DNA of 64,000 nucleotides from Bacteroidetes bacterium GWA2_32_17 (GTDB lineage Bacteria; Bacteroidota; Bacteroidia; Bacteroidales; GWA2-32-17): NCBI GenBank assembly GCA_001769035.1, contig MENF01000066.1, positions 1 to 64,000 of the forward strand, read 5' to 3'. Shown piece by piece: positions 26,221 to 34,886 of this stretch (position 1 is its first letter; each line of letters starts with the position of its first letter). The notes under the pieces were generated by a model. It saw only the letters and a program-made list of their open reading frames with translations, ran no database searches and was not told where the DNA came from. The position numbers and the translations under genes were made by a program.

Positions 26221-27710
26221 ATAAAAAAACTTTTACACTGATTATTCTCATTCAATTATTTGTTGCCAATTCTTTCGGGCAACTTTGGTATCTCACGCGC
26301 GGACTTTCTACCGATGAATTAGCATGGGCAGTTGATGCAGATAGTACCGGAAATATCTATTGGGCAATAGAAGAAAAAAATCAGTTCCCTTATTGGTATT
26401 ACAACATCATCCTTTTTAAAATTGCACCTGACGCACAGCAAATATGGCAAAGTACACCCTTTGGCTCAATATATAACGACATTGCATTTAAAACCACAGT
26501 TCATGGCTCCAGTGTCTATCTTTCAGGTAGAACCGATTCGACAGGTGCAAATAGTTCCGCCGATGGTCTTGTGCTTAGCTACAATACCAGCAATGCAGCG
26601 TTGAATTGGCAATATATCTATAGTCCTATTCCAGATTATGGCTACGAAGAAATTGACGGATTAAATGTTCAGCCCGATGGTATCTATCTCTCCGGCTGGA
26701 CAAAAGGAAATACAACCGACGAAGATGTACTCCTTCAAAAAATATCACTTTCAGGTCAGCATATTTGGACAAACTATTGGGATTATGATGGAATAGGGGC
26801 ATTTGATGGTGCAAACGGACATATGGCAATGGATAACAATTTTTTGTATGTCGGTGCTCATGTCAATTTATTCGATGGCTCACTTGCTTGTTTCAGCCGC
26901 AACAATGGAGCTTATCAATGGGATGTAACATGGAGCAATTCAAACAATGACGAAGTGCTTGGACTAACAATGAGTGCCGATTCTATGCTCTATACAGTAG
27001 GTTATTATTGTCCGCCAGGTAATTCGCAAACTTGTATTAAAAAATTTACACGTGCAGGACAGCTTAAGTGGTCACACATCTGGGGCGGAACAGGGACTGA
27101 AGATGCTCGAACAATTGTTACCGATGGTGATAGCATAATATATGTAATTGGTACAACATCCAGTTATGGTAATGGTGGCAAAGATATTTTTGTATTGAAG
27201 TACGATACAACAGGAATATTAAACGATTCTATTATTTGGGGTGGTGCTTTTGACGAAGTATCTCATGATGCTGTTATGGTTGGTGATTACATTTATATCA
27301 CGGGCGAAACACAAAGCTTTGGAAATGGTCAAACAAATAGCGATCATATAGAAGATGGATTACTATTAAAAATAAATGGCAGAACCATGCAATCGCCAGA
27401 TTCAACGATGACAAATGTTACTACATTTTTTTTCAATGAACAAAGTGCAGTGAAAATTTACCCCAACCCATTCAGCCAATCTACCACACTCGAAATTACA
27501 AACGCACAAAACCAGAAATACGATTTAAATATTTATGATGTCTTCGGCAAAACCGTTTACCAATCAATCATCAATAAATCCACTCCCCTCTCCTCCGGAG
27601 AGGGAAAGCCTGTCTTGAGCGAAGTCGAAAGAGGGGTGAAGTCAATCCTAAATCTTAATTTGCCCAATGGAATTTATTTTTTACAAATAAAATCAGATAA
27701 TTTTGCTTAA
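26217..27710 (+). CDS. Secreted beta-propeller protein with truncated T9SS sorting domain
   Basis: A 497-residue protein with a signal peptide (to NSFGQ) and WD/PQQ-like blades with VYLSGRTDSTG, IYLSGWTKGNT, LYTVGYY, IYVIGTTSSYGNGGKDIF and IYITGETQSFGNGQ, like SBBP-type propellers. The sorting domain begins at about residue 413 (IYPNPFSQSTTLEI) and includes the repeat insertion at 27580-27644. It stops at DNFA, where the four upstream paralogs continue with QTKKLEVIK. The next codon is TAA where they have CAA. Reading through gives TKKLEIIK and then TGA, the old stop, overlapping the next ATG. Export may be impaired. Confidence 0.8.
   Translation: MNKKTFTLIILIQLFVANSFGQLWYLTRGLSTDELAWAVDADSTGNIYWAIEEKNQFPYWYYNIILFKIAPDAQQIWQSTPFGSIYNDIAFKTTVHGSSVYLSGRTDSTGANSSADGLVLSYNTSNAALNWQYIYSPIPDYGYEEIDGLNVQPDGIYLSGWTKGNTTDEDVLLQKISLSGQHIWTNYWDYDGIGAFDGANGHMAMDNNFLYVGAHVNLFDGSLACFSRNNGAYQWDVTWSNSNNDEVLGLTMSADSMLYTVGYYCPPGNSQTCIKKFTRAGQLKWSHIWGGTGTEDARTIVTDGDSIIYVIGTTSSYGNGGKDIFVLKYDTTGILNDSIIWGGAFDEVSHDAVMVGDYIYITGETQSFGNGQTNSDHIEDGLLLKINGRTMQSPDSTMTNVTTFFFNEQSAVKIYPNPFSQSTTLEITNAQNQKYDLNIYDVFGKTVYQSIINKSTPLSSGEGKPVLSEVERGVKSILNLNLPNGIYFLQIKSDNFA
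27580..27644 (+). repeat. Palindromic repeat inside a coding sequence, copy 3, with nested repeat
   Basis: The 41-base element is interrupted after GGAGAGGG by about 24 extra bases containing TGTCTTGAGCGAAGTCGAAA. That second motif resembles scattered CGACTTCGCTCAA sequences, such as one near 18394-18406. The extra length is a multiple of three, so the frame is kept (STPLSSGEGKPVLSEVERGV). Confidence 0.75.
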
Positions 27711-27733
27711 ACTAAAAAATTAGAAATAATTAA

Positions 27734-30700
27734 ATGACAAATAAAATATTACATATTGTTATTTTAATTTTTATTTCGCTACAATCATTCTCGCAAATTG
27801 TTATAAACGAAGTATCGAGTGCCACTTATTCTAAATTTTTAGATGAAGATAACTCACAGGAAGATTGGCTCGAATTTTATAATACTAATCCAAGTGCTAT
27901 TAATTTACAGGGTTATCAAATAGTACGTGATGAAGCCGGAAAAATAAAGACATGGACATTTCCTAATATTATTATCAAAGGTAATTCATATTTAACTGTA
28001 TTTTGTTCCGAAAAAAACCGGACAACATGGTTCGACCACTGGGAAGTTCCTGTATATGCTAATAATGATTGGAAATATTTTCCTGGTACAAGCGAACCGC
28101 CATTCAATTGGCGTACTTTAACATTTAACGATGGTTCATGGAGCAATGGTATTGGCGGGATTGGTTTTGGCGACAGCGATGATAGTACTATTATATTACA
28201 GGTTCCTTCTCTTTATATGCGAAAAACATTTACTATTGCCGACACATCAAAAATTGCTATTGGAGCGTTGTTAATAGATTTTGACGATGCTTTTGTTGCA
28301 TATTTGAATGATGTTGAAATTGCTCGTTCAAATATCGGTATTTATGGCGACCACCCAACATTTAATACGCTTGCTTATGATGAACATGAGGCACAAATGT
28401 ATCAGAACGGTAATTTTTCGGGTGGTTTTTGGATACCGGAAAATGTTATTGATGCAGCTATTAAACCCGGCTTAAATGTTTTTTCAATTCAAACGCATAA
28501 TTATATTGACGGGATGGACGATTTATCGTGTATTCCTTATTTATTAATTGGAGTTAGTGATACTACAATTACATATTATCCATTTCCGGCAATTGTCCAT
28601 TTACATACTAATTTTAATTTAACTAACACCGGGCAAACTTTAACTTTAAAAAATTCAGCAGGAAATATTCTCGATTCACAAGTAATTGGCTATACCGAAA
28701 TGAATCATTCACGTGGAAGAATTCCCGATGGCTCAAATAATTGGTGCATATTAAATAAACCAACACCCGATTCTACAAATAATAATTCAAATTGTTTTTT
28801 GGGATACGAAAGCCCTCCTGATTTTAATTTAGCTCCCGGATTTTACTCGTCATCAAAGCAATTAACAATTAATGGAAATTCTTCTTCTGTAATCCACTAT
28901 TCCGATAATGGAAGTATTCCTGTTTCCGGTTCACCGGTTTATAATAATCTTATAACAATAAGCACAACAAAAGTTTTTCGTGCAAGGAATTTTTCTACAA
29001 ATCCTGCAATTCTGCCAAGTTCTGTAACAACTAACACATATTTTATTAATGAAAATATTTCTTTACCCGTTGTATCATTAAGTACAAATTCCGATTATCT
29101 TTTTGACTGGAATTATGGAATTTATGTTTTGGGACCCAATGCTGACCTTTCGGCACCTCCTTTTTTTGGTGCAAACTTCTGGCAGGGATGGTCCCGTCCT
29201 GCTCATATCGAATTTTTTGATAACAATCACAAACAAGCATTTGAACTGAATGCTGAAATTAAAATGCAGGGTAACTGGTCAAAAACATTTCCTCAAAGAG
29301 GATTCTCAATTAAGGCAAAAGACGATTATGGCGGTTACCCGATTTCTTATAAATTATTTCCCGATAAACAAGTTACAGAATATAAAAGTTTTAACATACG
29401 TGCTGCAGGTAACGACTGGAATAGATGCCATTTTCGCGACCGCTTAAATCAAAAAACGGTACAGCTATTAACACATCTTGATATAATGGACGGAAGAGCG
29501 TGCGTTCTTTTTATTAACGGAATATACTGGGGCGTTTATGAGCTTCGTGAAAAGCAGGATAAATTTTATATTGCCAATAATAATAATGTTGACCAGGATA
29601 AAATAGATTTTCTTGAATTTGATGGCTCTGTAATTGAAGGTACCAATAAAGGTTTCCTTGATATGGTTGGCTTTATAAAAAATAACAATATGTCGGATAT
29701 TGCAAATTACGATTCTGTTAACAAAATGCTTGATATAGAAAATTTCGCCGATTATTTTATTGTTGAAACTTATATTGTAAATATTGACTGGTTAGGTTCT
29801 TATACTAATAACATTAAATACTGGAGAACAAATAATCCTGCAGGAAAATGGCGTTATGTGCTATGGGATACAGATTTAACTCTTGGACTTGGCAGTCCCG
29901 ATACAACCAATATGCTTGAGCGTGCAATCAATCCTCCAACCAGCAATCCTCATTCGGTTATGCTTAAATCATTATTGAATAATACAGAGTTTAAAAACTA
30001 TTTTGTTGACAGATATTGTGATTTGCTCAACACTATTTACCGTCCATATAAATTCAAAAAGAAAGCCGAAGCTCTGCACGATGTTATGTTACCCGAAATG
30101 GCAAGACATTTTGTGTTATGGGGAAATTTTGATTCATTACCTTTCCCATGGTCTTTATACTATCCTTACTTAGGATTGGCACCAGATATTCCATACTGGG
30201 AAGCAAATATTGATACAATGAAAATGTTTATTGACAGTCGCCCTTTTTATGCTTTTAATCAAATTCAAAATCAATTTTCTTTATTAAAGCAGGTTAACAT
30301 TACGTTAAATATTTCGCCTGCCGGAGCCGGTATTATTAAGCTTAACACAATATATCCCGATTCTTTGCCTTGGTCGGGTACATATTTCGACGGAGTTCCC
30401 ATTACAATGTCTATAATTCCTAATCAGGGTTATAGATTTTTATATTGGAAATCACCAATAATTATTCAAACTCCTATAACAAATAATACTTTAACAGTTA
30501 ATGTAACAAATAACGAAGAATTTACAGCATTTTTTAAAGCAACAGATTATATTTTTGATGTGTATCCAAATCCTTTTGTTGATGAGTTTATTGTAAATTA
30601 TGAAATTCCAGAAGAAAAGCAGGTCTCGTTGAAATTGTATGATGTTGTTGGTCGGGAAGTAATGGAATTAATTTCAAACAATGATTTTCAACAAACTGGT

Positions 30701-30817
30701 AATTATTCAATAACAATTGACACAAGAAAATATTCTTTATCAGATGGAATTTATTTTATTAAATTTACCACTTCTGATTTTTCTAAAATGATAAAATTAG
30801 TTAAGACACAATTATAA
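27734..30817 (+). CDS. Large secreted CotH-family protein with lamin-tail and FN3-like domains
   Basis: A 1027-residue protein with a signal peptide (to QSFSQ). The order is: a lamin-tail-like domain at about 22-95 (INEVSSATYSKF, DWLEFYNTNPSAINLQGYQI); a jelly-roll-like region to about 270; a second lamin-tail-like piece; a chitobiase C-terminal/FN3_7-like module at about 370-440 (LAPGFYSSSKQLTI, IHYSDNGSIPVSGSP); the CotH kinase-like domain at about 440-840 (EIKMQGNWSKTFPQRGF, RAAGNDWNRCHFRDRL, YWGVYELREKQDKFY, WRYVLWDTDLTLG); then a short beta domain and a type A sorting domain (VYPNPFVDEFIVNY to MIKLVKTQL). Last gene of the operon. Confidence 0.85.
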   Translation: MTNKILHIVILIFISLQSFSQIVINEVSSATYSKFLDEDNSQEDWLEFYNTNPSAINLQGYQIVRDEAGKIKTWTFPNIIIKGNSYLTVFCSEKNRTTWFDHWEVPVYANNDWKYFPGTSEPPFNWRTLTFNDGSWSNGIGGIGFGDSDDSTIILQVPSLYMRKTFTIADTSKIAIGALLIDFDDAFVAYLNDVEIARSNIGIYGDHPTFNTLAYDEHEAQMYQNGNFSGGFWIPENVIDAAIKPGLNVFSIQTHNYIDGMDDLSCIPYLLIGVSDTTITYYPFPAIVHLHTNFNLTNTGQTLTLKNSAGNILDSQVIGYTEMNHSRGRIPDGSNNWCILNKPTPDSTNNNSNCFLGYESPPDFNLAPGFYSSSKQLTINGNSSSVIHYSDNGSIPVSGSPVYNNLITISTTKVFRARNFSTNPAILPSSVTTNTYFINENISLPVVSLSTNSDYLFDWNYGIYVLGPNADLSAPPFFGANFWQGWSRPAHIEFFDNNHKQAFELNAEIKMQGNWSKTFPQRGFSIKAKDDYGGYPISYKLFPDKQVTEYKSFNIRAAGNDWNRCHFRDRLNQKTVQLLTHLDIMDGRACVLFINGIYWGVYELREKQDKFYIANNNNVDQDKIDFLEFDGSVIEGTNKGFLDMVGFIKNNNMSDIANYDSVNKMLDIENFADYFIVETYIVNIDWLGSYTNNIKYWRTNNPAGKWRYVLWDTDLTLGLGSPDTTNMLERAINPPTSNPHSVMLKSLLNNTEFKNYFVDRYCDLLNTIYRPYKFKKKAEALHDVMLPEMARHFVLWGNFDSLPFPWSLYYPYLGLAPDIPYWEANIDTMKMFIDSRPFYAFNQIQNQFSLLKQVNITLNISPAGAGIIKLNTIYPDSLPWSGTYFDGVPITMSIIPNQGYRFLYWKSPIIIQTPITNNTLTVNVTNNEEFTAFFKATDYIFDVYPNPFVDEFIVNYEIPEEKQVSLKLYDVVGREVMELISNNDFQQTGNYSITIDTRKYSLSDGIYFIKFTTSDFSKMIKLVKTQL

Positions 30818-31175
30818 AATACAAAGCATTTTTATTAACAATATAATCTGATAAATTTAAAATTCATTTTTTGAATTCTAAAAACTTCATTAAGCATAGT
30901 GTATCAAATTAGAAAAAATATGTATCTTTGTTTTATCAAAAAAATAAACGCTCATCAATAAACATAAAACAATGAATTCTGACAACCGTATGACAATGAA
31001 TGACTACTGAATGGCAATTGTATGACAATGAATGACTATTGAATGACAACTGTATGCTCACGAACTATAAACTCGAAACATTAAACTTTTTTTGAACAAT
31101 AAACATAGAACAATAAACATAGAACAATGAACATAGAACAGTGAACAATTAACTTTTTTAAAACATTTTTAAACA
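30818..31175. repeat. Intergenic minisatellites
   Basis: No gene. A 32-base unit starting GTATGACAATGAATGACTA occurs twice from 30988 and again in part at 31052. A 14-base unit GAACAATAAACATA occurs about four times at 31094-31149. TATCTTTG at 30923-30930 fits the -7 promoter box but is 245 bases from the next gene. Confidence 0.65.
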
Positions 31176-32207
31176 ATGAACAATAAACTTTTTCAAACAG
31201 CAATTGGAGTTTTTCTAATTCCGGCTTCAATATTTGGGCAGGATATTTTATTTTCTCAGCCCAACGAAGCACCACTTATATTAAATCCCGCAAATGCAGG
31301 AATACCATACAGTATGCGTGTAACAGCAAACTATCGTTCGCAATGGCGAAGCGTAACAACACCGTTTAGTACAATTGCTGCAGGCGTTGATGGTAAAATT
31401 CTATCACAGGGGACAAAAGGTTCGTCGCTTGGTGTAGGATTAATCCTTTTTAATGACCAAGCTGGTAGTGGTCATCTTACTACAAATCAAATAAATTTGT
31501 GTGTTTCAGGAAAAGTCACCATTGCAAAATATCAGGCACTTTCGGTTGGGCTTTCTGGCGGAATTATACAAAGACGAATTGGTACAGACAATTTAACATG
31601 GGGAGAACAATACAACGGTATTGCTTACGATCCAACCAGACTTTCAGGTGAAAGTTTTTCGGGCGATAATTTTTTAAACGGTGATTTTGGAACCGGAATA
31701 CAATGGAGCTACGGAAAAGGACAAAGTACACTTTCATCAAACGACCAGTTTGGAGCACAAACTGGAATTTCAGTTTCTCATGTAAATAGTCCAAGTACAG
31801 GATTTTATCAGGTTGTTGATAAACGAGCCATTCGCTATTTATTCCATTTTAGTTGTTCTTACGGTATTAAAAACACTAATATGCAAATTTCACCATTGTT
31901 CTTGTATGAAAGACAAGGCCCTGCACAAATGATTTATGGAGGAACATTTATTAAATACAAATTGCAGGAATCGTCGAAATATACCGATAACATGCTATCA
32001 AAATCTATAAGTATTGGTGGCTTTTTTAGAAGCGGAGATGCTGCTGTTATTGCAGCCCAATGCGAACTCGGGCAAATAGGATTTGGTATAAGTTACGATA
32101 TTAATATTTCATCTTTAACAAACGTAAGTTCAGGCCACGGAGGTTTCGAAATTTCGTTAAAATACTTGCCAATTATTAAGTCATCTGCTCCAAATAGACT
32201 GCTTTAA
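31176..32207 (+). CDS. PorP/SprF family type IX secretion membrane protein
   Basis: A 343-residue outer-membrane beta-barrel protein with a signal peptide (to SIFGQ). It has the family pattern PLILNPANAGIPYSMRV, YRSQWRSV, FSTIAAGVDGKI, GVGLILFNDQAGSG, repeated amphipathic strands, and a final GISYDINISSLTNVS...GGFEISLKY. PorP/SprF proteins are outer-membrane parts of T9SS or of surface gliding machinery, often paired with an OmpA-domain partner as here (32434). Many genomes hold several copies, each perhaps tied to particular cargo. Confidence 0.9.
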   Translation: MNNKLFQTAIGVFLIPASIFGQDILFSQPNEAPLILNPANAGIPYSMRVTANYRSQWRSVTTPFSTIAAGVDGKILSQGTKGSSLGVGLILFNDQAGSGHLTTNQINLCVSGKVTIAKYQALSVGLSGGIIQRRIGTDNLTWGEQYNGIAYDPTRLSGESFSGDNFLNGDFGTGIQWSYGKGQSTLSSNDQFGAQTGISVSHVNSPSTGFYQVVDKRAIRYLFHFSCSYGIKNTNMQISPLFLYERQGPAQMIYGGTFIKYKLQESSKYTDNMLSKSISIGGFFRSGDAAVIAAQCELGQIGFGISYDINISSLTNVSSGHGGFEISLKYLPIIKSSAPNRLL

Positions 32208-32355
32208 TAAAATGTATGAACTATGATTTATAAGATTAAAGGATGGTAGGATTAAAAAATTCTAAATTCGTTCACTATCGGATTAATAAATCCTATTAAT
32301 CCTTGTTAAGACTATAAAAAATGGATTAGATAAAAAAACTGACACAAATTTTTTA

Positions 32356-32386
32356 TATTGATTGATAAGAAATAATTATAACTTTG
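32356..32386 (+). promoter_or_regulatory. Candidate Bacteroidota promoter before the OmpA-like gene
   Basis: TATTG at 32356-32360 and TAACTTTG at 32379-32386 are separated by 18 bases, near the TTTG-N19-TAnnTTTG consensus. The start codon is at 32434. Confidence 0.5.
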
Positions 32387-32433
32387 ATTTTTAATTATAA
32401 AATATTAGTTTTATAAAATTAAATTATTTTCGG

Positions 32434-34617
32434 ATGAAATTTATACCTTTATTTGTTTTATTATTTTTGCAATTTACAATTTTTGGTTATTCCCAAAATG
32501 ACACAATTTCAAAGCCTAATAAAGTAAAAACAAATAAACATAAGAAAAAAAGCAATCAAACACAATGGTCTTTTAAGGTGATTACCTTTTCTTCTCAATT
32601 TAGCAATAAAGAGAAATCGGCTAACCAGATTTTAGGAAAACCGAACGTACTTCCAATAGGAGGTTTATCTCCATGTGCATGGGCGGTATCAAAAGATTAC
32701 GATAAAACAAAGCCGACATCTATAAGAGTTGCTTTTGAAAAACCTGTTAAAGCAACACAAGTAGCAGTTGCCGAGAGCTATAAAGCTGGAGCAATCGAAA
32801 AAATAGTTTTATATGGAAACGACAATCAGGAAAAAATAGTTTATCAAAATGACCCTAAATTAATAGATATAAACTCAAGAATGTTGAATGTTTTTTTTGA
32901 ACCAACCCCCTTTGATGTAATTGAAGGAGAATTATTCCTGCAACCCAAAAAAGTATCTGATTTTGAAATTGATGCTTTTGGTATATCAGGCAATACCGAT
33001 ACTATTAAAGCATGTGTAAATGTGGCATTAACCATGAAATTTTCTTTTAGCAAAGAATCGTTAGGCCCTGCTATTAATACAAAACTCGATGAAGTTGCAC
33101 CCATAATTTCATCTGATGTAAAAACATTATATTTTGATAGAAAAAATTCTCCCGGAAATGTAGGGGGTGTGGATGATGAGGATGATATTTGGTTTTCAAA
33201 AGCAGACACAAATGGGAATTGGTTGCCTGCTGTAAATATTGGCTCACCATTAAATAATAAATATAATAATTTTGTTCAATCAATTACTCCCGACGGAAAT
33301 ACCTTATTAATTGGAAATGTTTATAATTTAGATGGTGGTATGGCACCAGGTGCTTCTATTTCGAACAGAACAAAAGATGGATGGTCATTCCCTGAAAAAC
33401 AAAATATCAAAAATTTTAAAAATGATAATCAATTTGTAAATTACTTTTTAACAAATGACAATAAATTTTTATTAATCGCAATGGAAAATAGTAGCAGCTA
33501 CGGGGGACTAGATTTATATGTCAGTTTCAGAATCAGCGAAAATAATTGGTCTGAACCTCAAAATCTGGGAGTTGTTGTTAATACTGCTGCCAATGATTAT
33601 AGTCCATTTTTAGCATCAGATGGCGTTACTCTATATTATTCAACATCAGGCATCAGTGGCTATGGTAAAGAAGATGTTTTTATGACCCGCCGCCTTGATG
33701 ATTCATGGTTAAACTGGTCTGAACCGCAAAATCTTGGTAATGAATTTAACACAAAAGGGTCTGAAACTAAATTTACAATACCCGCATCAGGTGAACATAT
33801 TTACTTTTCATCAACAGAAAATTCGATAGGACTTAATGATTTTTTTAGAATAAAACTACCCGAAGAAGTACAACCAGTTGACATAACAATTCATAATGTA
33901 GAAATAGGAAATACTAAATTTGCATATAATGCTGTTCCTTTTAAATCGTCTTTTGATAGTTTAAAAGGGGTGGTTCGAAATGATTTGAATGAAAAAAATA
34001 TTAATAAAGCAACTTTATATTTAATAGATACTCTTACCGGAGACACTATTGCATATTCAACTACCAATGATAACGGCAAATTTGAAATGACCGTACCTAA
34101 AAGAGACGATGAATCTATTGACGAAAGAGATTTACAACTTGTTATTGTAGGCGATGGTTATGAAAAGAAGGTAATTAATATAGACGCTCAATATTTTGAA
34201 TCGGAATATCTGATTATTGGCAATGTTGATACAAAAATGAAAGTTGAAATGAAAATTGAAAAAGTTATAGAATTTCATAATATTTACTTCGATTATGGAA
34301 AGGCTGAATTAAACCAAAATTCTATATCTGTATTAGATAAAATAGTGCAAATTATGAATGAAAATAAAAAAATGGTTATTGAATTAAGCGCTCATACAGA
34401 CTGCCAGTCGAGTTCCGATTTTAACCTTAATCTTTCTCAAAAAAGAGCAACTAATGCAAAAAACTATATTATTTCAAATGGGATAAGTCAGGATAGAATT
34501 GTTGCCAAAGGTTATGGTAAAACACATCTCCTTACTCATTGTAATTGCCTTACATGTACCGAAGATGAACATGCACTTAACAGGAGAATTGAAGTTAAAA
34601 TTTTAAAAATGCAATAA
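32434..34617 (+). CDS. OmpA-family PD40-repeat protein (PorE-like)
   Basis: A 727-residue protein with a signal peptide (to FGYSQ). A region at about 45-190 resembles a discoidin/OmpA-associated beta domain. WD40-like PD40 blades follow at about 215-480 (VKTLYFDRKNSPGNVGG, NWLPAVNIGSPLNN, ITPDGNTLLIGN, NWSEPQNLGVVVNT, GVTLYYSTSG). A carboxypeptidase-regulatory-like domain lies at about 510-600, and the OmpA peptidoglycan-binding domain at 615-727 (IYFDYGKAELNQNS, IELSAHTDCQSSSDFNLNLSQKRA, NRRIEVKIL). This resembles PorE of T9SS, which ties the secretion machinery to the cell wall, but the N-terminal TPR of PorE is missing. Confidence 0.85.
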   Translation: MKFIPLFVLLFLQFTIFGYSQNDTISKPNKVKTNKHKKKSNQTQWSFKVITFSSQFSNKEKSANQILGKPNVLPIGGLSPCAWAVSKDYDKTKPTSIRVAFEKPVKATQVAVAESYKAGAIEKIVLYGNDNQEKIVYQNDPKLIDINSRMLNVFFEPTPFDVIEGELFLQPKKVSDFEIDAFGISGNTDTIKACVNVALTMKFSFSKESLGPAINTKLDEVAPIISSDVKTLYFDRKNSPGNVGGVDDEDDIWFSKADTNGNWLPAVNIGSPLNNKYNNFVQSITPDGNTLLIGNVYNLDGGMAPGASISNRTKDGWSFPEKQNIKNFKNDNQFVNYFLTNDNKFLLIAMENSSSYGGLDLYVSFRISENNWSEPQNLGVVVNTAANDYSPFLASDGVTLYYSTSGISGYGKEDVFMTRRLDDSWLNWSEPQNLGNEFNTKGSETKFTIPASGEHIYFSSTENSIGLNDFFRIKLPEEVQPVDITIHNVEIGNTKFAYNAVPFKSSFDSLKGVVRNDLNEKNINKATLYLIDTLTGDTIAYSTTNDNGKFEMTVPKRDDESIDERDLQLVIVGDGYEKKVINIDAQYFESEYLIIGNVDTKMKVEMKIEKVIEFHNIYFDYGKAELNQNSISVLDKIVQIMNENKKMVIELSAHTDCQSSSDFNLNLSQKRATNAKNYIISNGISQDRIVAKGYGKTHLLTHCNCLTCTEDEHALNRRIEVKILKMQ

Positions 34618-34886
34618 TTAGTGGCTGTCCATAATATCGTAATAATAGTAAAAAGCCCAAAATACCAAATTCCAAATACCAAATACCAAGTTTGGGGCTT
34701 GAGATTTGGGGCTTGAGATTTGGGGTTTGGGGCTTGTGGTTTATGGTTTTGAAAACCTGAAACTTCAAACTTGAAACTTCAAACTTGAAACTATTTTTTT
34801 ATGTTCATTGTTTATTGTTTTTACAATTTATTTCGTATTTTTGTATTAATAGTTTTTTAGTTATTTCAAATAAATGTGTCCCAATT
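34618..34886. other. Intergenic stretch with simple repeats and a solo TIR
   Basis: TAGTGGCTGTCCATAA at 34619-34634 matches, with one substitution, the terminal repeat of the element at 44185-44330; no second end is seen nearby. CCAAATACCAAATTCC-type and GAAACTTCAAACTT-type simple repeats follow. Confidence 0.5.

Noticed and set aside
30923-30930. TATCTTTG as the promoter of the PorP/SprF gene
   Set aside because: The box fits, but no -33 partner is clear and the start codon is 245 bases away across minisatellites.
34785-34886. Upstream extension of the TPR-SpoIIE gene
   Set aside because: The start would be TTG inside a simple repeat, and it would bury the clear signal sequence that begins at the ATG at 34887.
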